A DNA stretch of 64,000 nt from Cocos nucifera (Eukaryota; Streptophyta; Magnoliopsida; Arecales; Arecaceae). Position numbers and translations under genes: made by a program. The DNA lies in assembly GCA_006176705.1 (NCBI GenBank), contig QRFJ01005037.1, positions 220,886-284,885 of the forward strand, read 5' to 3'. A model generated the notes under the pieces. That model had not been told where the DNA came from and did no database searches. It saw only the letters and a program-made list of their open reading frames with translations. Within the stretch, counting starts at the first letter, position 1; the number at the start of each line of letters is the position of its first letter. Positions 22,229-32,690 of the stretch are shown piece by piece.

Positions 22229-25194
22229 TCACGACTTTGGATTGCCAACTTCAGCCATCATAAGAGATTGCTTTAAGCTAACTTCTTTAAGTTCTTTCCT
22301 CCTTGACAGGTTCTCTACAAACAACCTATCAGCCCGCCGGAAATTATCCTCAGACTCCTGCAGCTGCCTTCTCAATACCGCTGACTCGGCCTCGGTGTCC
22401 TTAATAGCTTGTTGCTCGTAGGCCATTTGTATCTTCAGTTGTTGAAGCTCGGCCTTCTCGTACGATGCTGAAAGATCGCCGAAGGACTTCCTTAAAGAAG
22501 CAAATTGCTTTGACTCTGCTAACACCGGCCTACTGACTATCGGTTAAATGCCTTCGAAGATGAGTCACTTCATCTCTAGCCGCCTTAAAGCTCGTGCTCA
22601 AGTTTGGACATTTTCTCTGTCCAGCATACTCTGTAACTATTGTGCCAAGCTTCGGTATCTTAAAGTTATTTTTGGAGCTCCACAAATTTCTTCGACCAAT
22701 TCCAGTCGTACCGCGCCTTCTCAGAAGACCATGAACTCGCTTCTAATAGTAAAATTTTTTCTTTTACCGCATTAAGCTTAATTTCAAGGGAGCTAGCTTT
22801 GGTTGTTAAAGGCCAAGTCTTCTCACTGGCATGCTTTTTGGTCTCTTCGAGCTGAATTTCAAAATCCCTTCTTTTTGATATAATCCATAGAATCCTTTTT
22901 GTGCACTTGGCGTAAGCAACCTCTATCGTCAACTCTGAGCAATATTTCCTTGATTTTTGAAGTTCATCTTCATCCTTCAATTTTTTTTTCAATTGATGAA
23001 CTTTTCTTTTGAAGTTTTTAGCAATGGATTTTAAAGGGATGCCCTCAGGTAGCGGTGCGGCATCGGCCGGAGTAGGGCTTGGCTTGCCAGAGGAGTTCTG
23101 AACAACAAACATCGTAATACGAGAATGAAGAAAGGAAGTTTACTTTCATTAACAAAATGTTTGAATACATCAAAAAAAAAGGAAAAGTACAAGTGGTCAA
23201 AGGTTTTAGACCTCGATCGGTACAGAAGCAGGCGAGGTCGGTGCATTCTTTGCGGCCTTAGGTTCGGGAGCTTCGGCTGCAGGTTCAGGAGCTTCAGGAG
23301 CAGGTTCGACGATAGGAGAGGCAGCACCAGCTTCTTCGCTGGGTTCGTCCGTAAGAAGGTCAAGGTCTACCTTGGGGAAGTTCTTTGCGATCCTCATGTA
23401 GATCTCGAACCACTCTAGAAAGCTTCCTTGGTGAAAGCGATCTTGATGTCTTCCATGGCTTTGGAAGACTTGAAGGCCTCGATAGCACGCTCCTCGGCAC
23501 CGACCTCCTCTTCGGCCTTCTTCCTTTTATCCTCAAATAGGGTCAGGACTGCCTTCAACCCCGTCGATGCCTCCTCTGCCCTCCGCAATGCCTCCTGAAG
23601 GTGCCCGACTTCTGCAGCTTATATCTTTAAAGCCACCTTCAAACAGTTGGCCTCAGCCAGAACCCTTTCGGTCTCCGCCCGAGCCTCTTGGAGGGCTTTG
23701 GAAGCCTTGGTCTGGCAAAGATCAGCTGCCTTCGAATGGGCAAACAAATAGTGCTCCAGCTGCAGAACAAAAAGAAACCAGGTTGGAACTTTGAAGATGC
23801 GTTCTACATTCAATCAAGTTTGGAGAAGTTGGTTACCTCCAGATAAGTGGCGAAGGATTCATCGAACCTCTCCACATCCTCCTTCCGGACCATTCTGTCG
23901 ACGATATGCGAGAGAATGCTGCCCTGCATCAAAGAATGGACGACCTGGTCATCCAAATCCTGCTCCTGGTCAGAGCTCTCATAGTCAGAGCATCCGACCT
24001 TCCTCTTGACCTTCTTGGCGATGGCATTTCTCCTTTTTCCTCTTCTCCGCGACTCCGCCCCCCCCGCTCAGGAGATACAGAGGGAGCAGCTTCATCAGGC
24101 ATGGCCGGATTTGGTGCCGCCGTGACAGTCTCTAGGGCGGGCACTGCCTGGATCGGCACAGCCGAGACTGGCTCTTCAGCACGAGCCCTCTTCGAAGGTT
24201 TCCTGATGGAGTTGCCCTTCCTTTTAAGGGACTTGATCTCCTTTGCCAAGTGGTTCCGCTCTTCAGGAGTATTTCTGCGATAGAAAAAGTTAAAGTCAAA
24301 TGAAAGAACATTGCATGATTGATTGGCTAAGGAGGACTGCCTGCTGGATCAAAGGGACTGAGACCAAGGTTAAATAAAGTCTGATCATCCAGGAGTTTGA
24401 AAATCGTAGGAGCTTGGTAGTTCTTCAGTTTGTTGACCGACTCGTCCTATCTCTCTAACCTCGGGGCTCGGCGGACTGAGTCCCTCAGATATCCCCAAGG
24501 CGGAAGTCCTAAATGCAAGACCAGGGAGGAGACAAAAACGAACTTCTCCTTCCAGTTGTGGATGGAGGGGGCACCTTTGAGCAACTCCTTCCCGGACTGG
24601 GGGGCAACATACCACCAATCCTTTGCAGAAGGGTGGCGTTTGAAGGTATAGTAATTCCTGAAAAGAAAAATGGTCAGGCGAACCTCGGTTAAATGGCAAA
24701 TGGAGAGGAATCCGATCACAAACCTAAATGAGTTCGGTGTTACAGAAGCCAAGGAGATGTTCAAGAAACGGAAAAGTGCGACTACAAAAAATGGAAGGGA
24801 AAGTCTTAGCCCGACACGGAAAGCTTCCAAGTATAGACAAAATCGGCTGATGGGAAGAGCAAGCTCGATCGCTTAGGCCTGGGAGTTCTAGCTCGTATTC
24901 CGGAGGAACTGCGTATTGTATCCTAATCAATGAAAGGTCGTTTGAGGTCAAGGTACAGGGGATTGTTCTTAGCACAAAGGTCGGACGAGGCATATTTCTA
25001 AGATTGGTTTTGTCTATAGGATTGGGGTTTTGGAAGGTTGACCCGGACGAACTCCAAGAACTGGCAGAATGAGGAGTTTCTGAAGACATTCGAATCAAAC
25101 GAATATCAAAGAATTTTTGAAAAATTGAAAAAATATGGCACGAAACCTTCTTGAAGAAACCAAACGAACGAAGGTGCGAAAAATACAAGAACAA
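22229..25194 (-). pseudogene. antisense ORF of gypsy B (putative gypsy-type domain plus coiled coil)
   Basis: On the minus strand, a start near 25092 (MSSETPHSASSWSSSG) leads into the PF04195-type domain: an NDLSLIRIQYAVPPEYELEL segment, then, after a frameshift near 24800, LRLSLPFFVVALFRFLN, PNSFRFVIGFLSIC and AKDWWYVAPQSGKELL (24830-24447). Further pieces at 24249-23929 (Lys/Arg and Pro/Ala-rich), 23813-23619, 23397-23206, 23112-22666 and 22525-22229 are rich in Glu, Lys, Ala and Leu with coiled-coil character. The exon-like breaks and the order mirror element A. An in-frame WWY at 24630 shows where A has a stop. Role unknown; such antisense genes are known from Tat elements. Confidence 0.7.
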
Positions 25195-25698
25195 TTAGAA
25201 AAAAGGTTTCGGAACTAACCTAAATTGGTCAAGAAGAGTGGGGGGAAGGCGAGCTCGCTCAAAGTCAAGTAGAAGATCCGTCGGGACCAGAAAAAATGGT
25301 GAAGCTGAAACCCTCAAGCAGGAGGAAGAGGAAAACCAGAGGAAGGAAGAGATCTCGGTCGAAATGAGGCACCGAAGGAAGATGAGCTTAAATATCTGCA
25401 AGAGCCCGAGGTAGTTATGATTGCGGGTCTCCCTCGATCGATCCTAGGTTGGCACGTGTCTCACCCATCATGGCAGTGGCAACGGGCGGAACATTTATTG
25501 CACCGCACCTTGGGCAGTGCTTCGGTAGGAGTTTCAAAAATATCTTTTCAAGATAAGTCGTATCGAAGAAGCTTCGACGCCGGTATAGAAAATGCCAAAA
25601 CCAACCATCCTACTGACGCAGAAAGAGGAAAAGGACTTCGGCACTCACATTTCTTTACTCCATTCGAATTTCGAACTTGGGAGTAGGGGGACTTGTAT

Positions 25699-26857
25699 TG
25701 GGGGTAAACCCTTCCCTGCTGAAGTCCAACAGGATCTCGGGCCTTTGAGAGACCTCATCCGGTGACAACAACCATGACTAACTTCAATCAATGACTCCAG
25801 AACCTACAAGGTATTGCGGGTTTCGCCTAGACGGGCTTGAACAACGATGGTGGCCTTCCAAGCAATTGAGTATTCGGTTCCAATGCAGCTCGGTCTGGTC
25901 GATCTTAAATCTAGCCGAACTCCTTCCGCAACGCTCGTCGCCGAAGTCCTTGTTCGTCGACCTCCTTCCTGTTGGGATTCGTCGATCTCTTTAGTGATGA
26001 GTTCATGCTGTAGAACCTTCCAAAAGAGCATAGAAGTTCGGCGATACGATCTTGAACGGTGAAGGAGAATTACTATTATTCTGATCTTGTACTTTGGCTA
26101 AAAGTGAAAAACAGGATTGGGGCCCAGTTGCACTCCTTTCGGACGACCTTTAGTCACACTCCTAGACGACTTCCTCTAGTTGCACTTACTGCGGACAACC
26201 TCCTTTCGGGTGACCTCATTTGGTCGAGCTCATTATGAACGAACTTCTCTCAGTCGCTAGGCGAGCTTCCTTCGATTGACCTCCTTCCAATCAATCTCTT
26301 CCTAGTTGCTTGGAAGGATCTCGTCGTCCACATTAATCCGGCTACCAACTCAATACAATATAAACTGACCTATATGCGGACAACCCTAAGGGATCCTGAA
26401 CTTCTCTGGAACTGTTGTGACTAGCTCTTCACCGCCCACACCCACCCCATTCGAATTTCGACTATTGATACCCAACGAACTGGCAAGTCACAACAACGAG
26501 CACCACTCTCGGCTGGCACGTCAAGACAACAGATGCTATCTTTCATAACAAACTTCATGTGGCCCCGAACAGCCCACTATCAGGAGATTGCGGCTGTCGC
26601 CATCAATTTGTTATAGGCTCCGTCTATATAAATGACCTTTCAGATACATTTTCTTCTTAGTTTCTCATCTCTTTTTTCGTTACTTTGCTCCTAAATTCTC
26701 TTAGCACTTCATTTCTGTTGGCCAGAAGAGCTGACTTGATCGTTGGAGGGTCCTGCCGGAGTCACCACCTCTGACTCCGGTCAGGACTTTGTTTTGCAGG
26801 TCGCCGACATTGATCCCGTCTTCTTCAGCTCTAGCTTAGTTCCGGCCTCAACCAAAT
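25699..26857 (+). repeat. 3' LTR of gypsy B
   Basis: Starts TGGGGGTAAACCCTTCC after a purine-rich stretch (GGGAGTAGGGGGA) and closely follows the 5' LTR. It lacks an insert present at about 15096-15150 in the 5' copy and has scattered substitutions, indicating an old insertion. The right end is corrupted: the expected CA is not at the position set by the TCTAT duplication, so the border is 26857 or, by LTR end alignment, 26869. Confidence 0.8.
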
Positions 26858-27120
26858 TCTATAGAATCAAAAGGGAGGGATAGGAATTGGATTGGCCATA
26901 TCCTCTAAAGTGTTTGGTTCGTGATCCAAATCAGAATCGGAATGGAGATTTGAATCCTTATGGGAGAGCCAGTATTGGATTTTGAGGGGATTGGGCCATT
27001 TCCATTCCTCTCCTGAATCGGAATCGGAATGGAACACCTCCAACCAAATGGTTAGAATGGGAGTCATCCATTCCCATTCCCATTTTAGGCCTCAACTCCC
27101 TCCAACCAAACACCCTCTTA

Positions 27121-27543
27121 GTTTCTTAGAATCTTTGAAAATCATGTATAAAGACTGTTGATTGGAGTTTCTTTTTCTTTTTCCTATTTTTTCTTCGGTT
27201 TAGGATGGGGGGAAATTAGCCATGTCCAACTAGTTGGGATCCACCAACCGAGACTTAAACCTGCAACCTCCCCAGGAGAGGAGGGGTGTAACCTTTCAGG
27301 CATTTGCCCTTTCCACTTAATGTCATCTTCCTTTTGTGTTTTGAAGCAATCCACATCTACTTGCCTGTTTAATAGAAGTCCACTTGTATATTCTTTGATG
27401 CACAAGGATTTAGTGTTCTTTTTCCATCAAGCTATTAGTATCACTTTATTTGACCCTTTACTGAAATTTTTGCAAAATTTATATGATTTATATGTTGAAA
27501 ACCATAGGTCTTGAACCTTCCTTTTTCCATTTGTTTATGTCAG
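27121..27543 (+). other. intron segment upstream of the RNase J exon
   Basis: Non-coding sequence between the MITE and the first visible RNase J exon. It ends in a pyrimidine-rich tract and TTTATGTCAG, a good 3' splice site. The 118-codon ORF at 27158 shows no domain. Confidence 0.6.
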
Positions 27544-29728
27544 CATGGAGATTTTACGCCCTCAAAATATAAATGGTTCGTCACAGAGTTGTTTGAAAGG
27601 AAAAATTAGGATAACCACTCGTTGTTTATGGCTTGATAAAGGAAAGCTGTTAGATGCACTCTATAAAGCAGCACATGCTGCACTTTCAAGCTGTCCGGTG
27701 AACTGTCCTCTGGCTCACATGGAACGGATTGTATCTGAGGTATTAAGGAAAATAGTGAGGAAATACAGCAGTAGAAGGCCTGAAGTCATTGCAGTTGCTG
27801 TGGAGAACACTGTTGGAGTTCTGTCTGAAGAATTGAGAATCAGATTATTAGGAGAATCTCATGGTGGGTTTGGGCTATCTGCCCTTAGTCAACGAGCTAA
27901 CATCCATTTGAGGAAGGGTTCAAGCAGCAAATTTGAAGAAGACATGGACTCTATGGACGTCACAGAGAACCTAACAGAAGATGAATCTGAAGGTACTACT
28001 TACACTGAATTACTTGGCTTTCCAGTGATAAACTTGCACATATCAGGTGTTAATTATGTGATTAATAAAATATAACCATTTAATTTTCCTAATAAATGAG
28101 CAATAGATATTAAGCACCTTTTTGTCATTATGCTGAATGTTCTTTTGGTAGGTTTAGCTTCTACATATTAGACCTTTAGGACTATACAGCATCTCATGTA
28201 TGTTGTGAAAGCAATGCCAGTAATTTTGCTTAAATCTGTGAAGGCATCTCATGTGTAGGGGATAGTGCCAATCTTGAGCAACCAAGAACTGAGGATGCAA
28301 TTACAAACAACCTAGAAGAGCCATCTTCACATGCCTATGCAAAATTAGAAGATCTTTTGAAGTCACCTAAGGGGTCTTCAGCTATCCAAGTCTCAAAAGT
28401 AGCAAATGGCTTTGTTTTAGAAGAGCATCTAAAGTTCAGTAAAGATGGAAAAGTGGGCAACAGGGAGAACATAAAACCATCAGATCCTCAGCCAGTGGCA
28501 ACTAAACCTGCAAAAAGGAACAAATGGAAGCCTGAAGAGATTAACCGATTAATAGAAATGCGTGGCGAATTGGATAATAGATTCCGGTCTGCCAAAGCAA
28601 GAATGATACTCTGGGAAGAGATATCTGTTAGCATGTTGAATCATGGAGTAAATCGTACTCCAGCACAGTGCAAGTCTCTTTGGGCATCACTTGTTCAGAA
28701 ATATGAGGTATCTCTTCTTTAATCTTTGAAGACTCATCTTTCATGTATAATTCTGGTTGCAAGCATGTAGATAAGTAGGCTACATGAGAGAACTGTTTGA
28801 TTAATTGTCAGGTAGATGATGTCAGTTGAGAGCTCACTGCCTAAGCAGGCGGTGTTTTTAGTTCCTGGTTTGTTGGTACTCATGGGTTGATATGATTTGC
28901 TCCCAAATTCTTGTCAGAGTCAACGTGTCATCATTTCTTTGTATTCGTGTCAGCAAAGAGAGGTTACCATGTAGTCAAACCCCAAAACCTGTGGTACAAT
29001 CTTTGTTTTTGTCTTTATAGCATGTTCAATACAATTTTGCTTTGACACATCATGCAATTGGTTCTCAGAGAATGTCAAGCATTTATGTCCCCAGAGAAAT
29101 TTGCTTGCTGATTCCCTCTACTTGCCCAATACTTTTATCTCATCCATCTACTTTTATTGCCTTTGTTGCATTAACATAATGATGCAAGGATAGCTGGTGG
29201 ATCATATATGTATTTGGGAACTGTAGAAAGCAGATAGGCTTGGCCTGCAAGAATTTACTGAGCTGTTTTTTAGATACCTTATAATCCTTCTTAATGTACA
29301 TTTTCAGAGGTGTTTATGTTTTTATGGTATCATAAAATGAACCTCATTTTCTTATCAGAAGTCTTTATGTCAATGTTGACTTAGAAATCTCAAGGTGTGT
29401 TACATGATGATTGAATGCACAGGACCATTAATGTTATTTTAAGACTTGGTTTCTGGATGCCTGGTCACTTAATGATTGTCTTCCCTCATCATAAATGTTG
29501 TTCTTTGTATACATTGACGTATGCTAACTGCACGTTTCTAAATTCCTTTTATGCTTGCTGAAACTTCATACCTAGAGCTTTTGTTGACAGATACGTATTT
29601 CACTTGGGTACTTGCACAATTTCCTCTTTTTACAGGGCTGTAAGAGTAACGAGAAAAGCAGAAAATCTTGGCCTTATTTTACCTCCATGGACGAGATTCT
29701 GTCTATTCATGAAGGGGCAACATTATAA
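27544..29728 (+). CDS. RNJ: chloroplast ribonuclease J, last three exons with GT-1 tail
   Basis: Three exons can be assembled: 27544-28046, 28259-28707 and 29636-29728, with GT..AG introns of 212 and 928 bp and matching phases (1 and 0), giving 347 codons and a TAA stop. Exon one encodes the end of the beta-CASP part and the C-terminal domain of RNase J (SMEILRPQN, with S split by the intron, then KAAHAALSSCPVNCPLAHME and EVLRKIVRKYSSRRPEVIAV). Exon two ends in a GT-1/trihelix domain with its tryptophans (KRNKWKPEEI, ILWEEIS, CKSLWASLVQKYE), completed by KSRKSWPYFTSMDEIL in exon three. Plant RNase J is a chloroplast endo/5'-exonuclease for rRNA and mRNA processing and uniquely carries such a tail. 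The metallo-beta-lactamase part and transit peptide are not in the window, so the gene is either split by a giant intron or truncated. The visible exons have no lesion. Confidence 0.85.
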
Positions 29729-30148
29729 ATAAGAGTAAACCAACCATTGAAAGCTTAGAACATTTTGTGGATAAATGTTTATTATTTAATTGGTTACACT
29801 AAATAGGAGGCTGGTAAGAATAACATATCAGAAGATCACCATTGTAGGTCTAGTAGATGACAGTACAGAACATGGACATTTTTGGAGTTATTGTTTATCG
29901 GGCTTTGATAAAGCACCGATATATATGCTGAAGGTGATTTATTTTCTGAAACCTTGAAGAGGAAAGGAAGAAGCGAAGCTACAATCCTCCAGATTAATTG
30001 TATCAGCAGCTTTCAGTGAATGGTTGTACCAACATAATTTTATTTGTTTACCAAAATTTTGTTCTTTTTGTAAGGTTGTTCCATTTGAGCCACACCCACT
30101 CGTGTTCCTCTAATGGTTATTTGTAAAACTGGGAGACATGGAACATAG

Positions 30149-30195
<47 letters not shown>

Positions 30196-30514
30196 ATCGT
30201 GATGACCCAATTTTTAATTATATTTATTTATTTTTCATGAGCTTTGTCATGTTTCAATTATCGTATGGTCTTCTAGGTCGGCCATGATGCTTCGGGATGT
30301 GAGTAGTGGACCTATTGGAGGGGTATTTATGATAAATGAATAATAGGTATGAATTTGACCCTTCAAAATTTCTTTGCGCTTTCTTGATTTTGTTGATCCC
30401 CATTGTCTTTGCAAAAGATTCTTTGGGATATCATCATCATCATATGAGATTGGTTTTTGTTGGTGTTCGGCATCAAAGATGGAGTAGATGGTCGAGGTCA
30501 ATTCTTTTAGGGGT
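29729..30514 (+). other. RNase J 3' UTR and downstream non-coding DNA
   Basis: Follows the TAA of the RNase J gene. It probably includes the 3' UTR, but no single polyadenylation signal stands out. It contains the dinucleotide repeat at 30151-30194 and, from about 30196, repeat-like sequence of unknown type into which copia C is inserted. Confidence 0.45.
30151..30194. repeat. compound (TC)16(TG)6 microsatellite
   Basis: Thirty-two bases of uninterrupted TC repeat (30151-30182) followed by six TG units (30183-30194), downstream of the RNase J gene. Confidence 0.97.
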
Positions 30515-30519
30515 GAGAT

Positions 30520-32676
30520 TATTAGATATATTCTAGAAATGTTGATATTTGTGATACATTTTTAAGAATAATTTTATAATTTTAATTATAAATTAATAAA
30601 AAAATATTTTTTTATTATGGTGTGTATTAAAAATATCTGTGATATATTTTTTGAATTAATAGTAATGATAGTTGATATTTTTAAGAATTAAAAATTTAAG
30701 ATATGAATTTTTATAATTAATTTATAAATTATTTTCAATCGTAGGATCATTATGGTGGTGGTGATTGATCCGAAAGATTGATGTATGATCGTTTTTTTTA
30801 GGATAGATTTATTTTGAGTCTACGGTGTGGAAACATCGGAGCGAAAGTATAGGTATTTGTTACAGAACGAGGGCACTGAGCGTGATCATCTTTTTGTCGA
30901 TGATTGATTCGATGCTGTAGTGGTGTGTTTGGTTCTTTAACTTGAGATGCATCGATAGTTCATCTTAATGATGTTATAGTTTGATAACATCGTAACTCAG
31001 TTTTTTAGTCATTCAAAATTTTGAGGTGTCTGTTGGTTATAACATGTTCATTGTAGAAATTGGATTGTACCAATAGGAGAGTATCCCTATGATAATCATG
31101 AGATTGAGTCCTTAAGCCTATGGTCATGGTAGAGTGAAGATGATAGAAAGTTTCTATTAGGATTTTATATTGGACTTAAATTGAATAATTAATTCATATG
31201 ACGGATATTGGGTTAGACGAGTTCACCTTAACCCTAATTCTATCGGGATTCAAGATAGAAGAATTTAATTACATAGGTAATTGCATCGAGAGGTTTGCTT
31301 TTAGTTCGGATGGATTGTCATCATATACTATTAGGTGGATTTTGGGAGCAATTAGAATGATTTTGATGATCGATCATTTTAATTGTATGAATTAGAAAAG
31401 TTTTGATCCATCGAAAGATGTTTTAATAATGATGATGGAGATCATGACATATCTCATTACCATATGGAACTGAATCTAATTGGATCATACAAACAAGAGT
31501 TTGAATATGGATGTTATCAATTGAGCTAACCCAATTTGATTGATTTGGATAAGATCCAATCAGGTTCAAGGTAATCGTGCTAGCACATGATTGAGCTTGA
31601 CTTTTTTCTTCTGTAATTTTTCTGATTCGTTGCAATTAAGTTAAATTTGATCTTAAATGAATTTAATTTCATCTTATTGGAATATGTCCAGGTCAGATTA
31701 ATTATAGAAATTAAATTCATTTTTAGTGCAATTAGACTAGGGTCAAAAGTTTACCTAATTGAGAGAACTGAGGATCACTTGATCAGAAGCTTTTAGAAAA
31801 TTTTCTAAAAATAATTTTGCTCTAATTTTTGGATATGTGATTGGGCTCGAGTCATATTTTGGGTGAGCCCAATTTCATGACTTTTAGTGGTGCTTATATT
31901 GGGTTTTTAATAGAGTTTGATTTGGATCAAACTCTTGAAGGGAGGAGTCCTATGCGCCATGGAGTCCTTATCCTTTCTTCTCGCCAACTTGGGAGGAGTT
32001 TTTGGCAACAAAACCTGATAAAGATCAGGTGCGCAACGGGGGTTATCAGTTTGGAGTCCTAGGTAATCAAGCAAATGAGTTGCTTGATCACTTAGGAGTC
32101 TAGATGGCGTAAGAAACTTGTATAAAAACACCTACGCATAAGACCCTTATAGAATTTTGATTGCCACGCCCGCCCCTTCCATCTTCCATGCTGCCTTTGA
32201 TCCTCTCTCCTCTTCTACGTGCCAAAGGTTGGGCGCAAATCAGAGAAGAAGATTTAATCAAATTTGTGAAGAGTTCAGCATCTATGTGATGGTGTTCGTG
32301 TGATAGACAAGTTGCCTTCAGAAGTTTTTTTGAAGGTTCCTTAGATCAAATTCAGATATGATCTTTGGAGGAAAGATTCATGAGAAGAAGACATCTAGAT
32401 TCTATCCGAGTGGATACCGGTAGAGGTCAGGTGCGTGCTTGGCTCCTTTCAGAATCTCAGGAAAGATCAGGATCATCATAAGATAATCAGATTATCCAAA
32501 CAAGGTAAGAAATTAAATCTAATTTAATTTTTTTTTTAATTTTTAATATCAGATCATCATGATCAGATCTAAGAACTTTTAAATTTGATTGGATCGTTTA
32601 GAAGTTTTTAGAAATATCCATTCTAGATCTGATTAGATCTGTACGATCCTACGGTGGAAAATGAGATTTTTCTTCA
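30520..32676 (+). repeat. 5' LTR of copia C
   Basis: Begins TATTAGATATATTC where the 3' copy has TGTTAGATGTG, so the first dinucleotide has mutated from TG to TA. It ends GATTTTTCTTCA two bases before the primer-binding site. A likely core promoter, TATAAAAA at 32121-32128, is conserved in the 3' LTR at 40826-40833. Confidence 0.85.
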
Positions 32677-32678
32677 AT

Positions 32679-32690
32679 TGGTATCAGAGC
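32679..32690 (+). promoter_or_regulatory. primer-binding site of copia C (initiator tRNA-Met type)
   Basis: TGGTATCAGAGC lies two bases after the LTR. It is the standard copia primer-binding sequence, complementary to the 3' end of plant initiator tRNA-Met. Confidence 0.9.

Larger units (their letters stand above)
14858..26857 (+). mobile_element. Ty3/gypsy LTR retrotransposon B (Tat-like), full length but degenerate
   Basis: About 12.0 kb with two related LTRs, a primer-binding site, gag, protease, reverse transcriptase, RNase H, integrase, a tandem array and an antisense ORF region, in the same order as element A. The 5-bp TCTAT flanks both sides (14853-14857 and 26858-26862). The right border is slightly uncertain: by comparison with the other LTR ends, the LTR could run to a CA at 26869, which would lose the target duplication. 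The many lesions, including loss of reverse transcriptase and integrase catalytic segments, make it inactive. Confidence 0.85.
14822..27117. mobile_element. Tourist-like (PIF/Harbinger) MITE split by gypsy B
   Basis: The left arm is only 36 bp (14822-14857, starting GGAGGTGTTTGCTT) and the right arm 255 bp (26863-27117, ending AACCAAACACCCTC). The ends are imperfect inverted repeats (GGAGGTGTTTG against GAGGGTGTTTG). They are flanked by TTA on both sides (14819-14821 and 27118-27120), the target duplication of PIF/Harbinger elements. Without the nested gypsy element the MITE would be about 291 bp. The GGAATTGG and GGATTGG motifs continue across the insertion, which supports one interrupted element. 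Confidence 0.7.
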
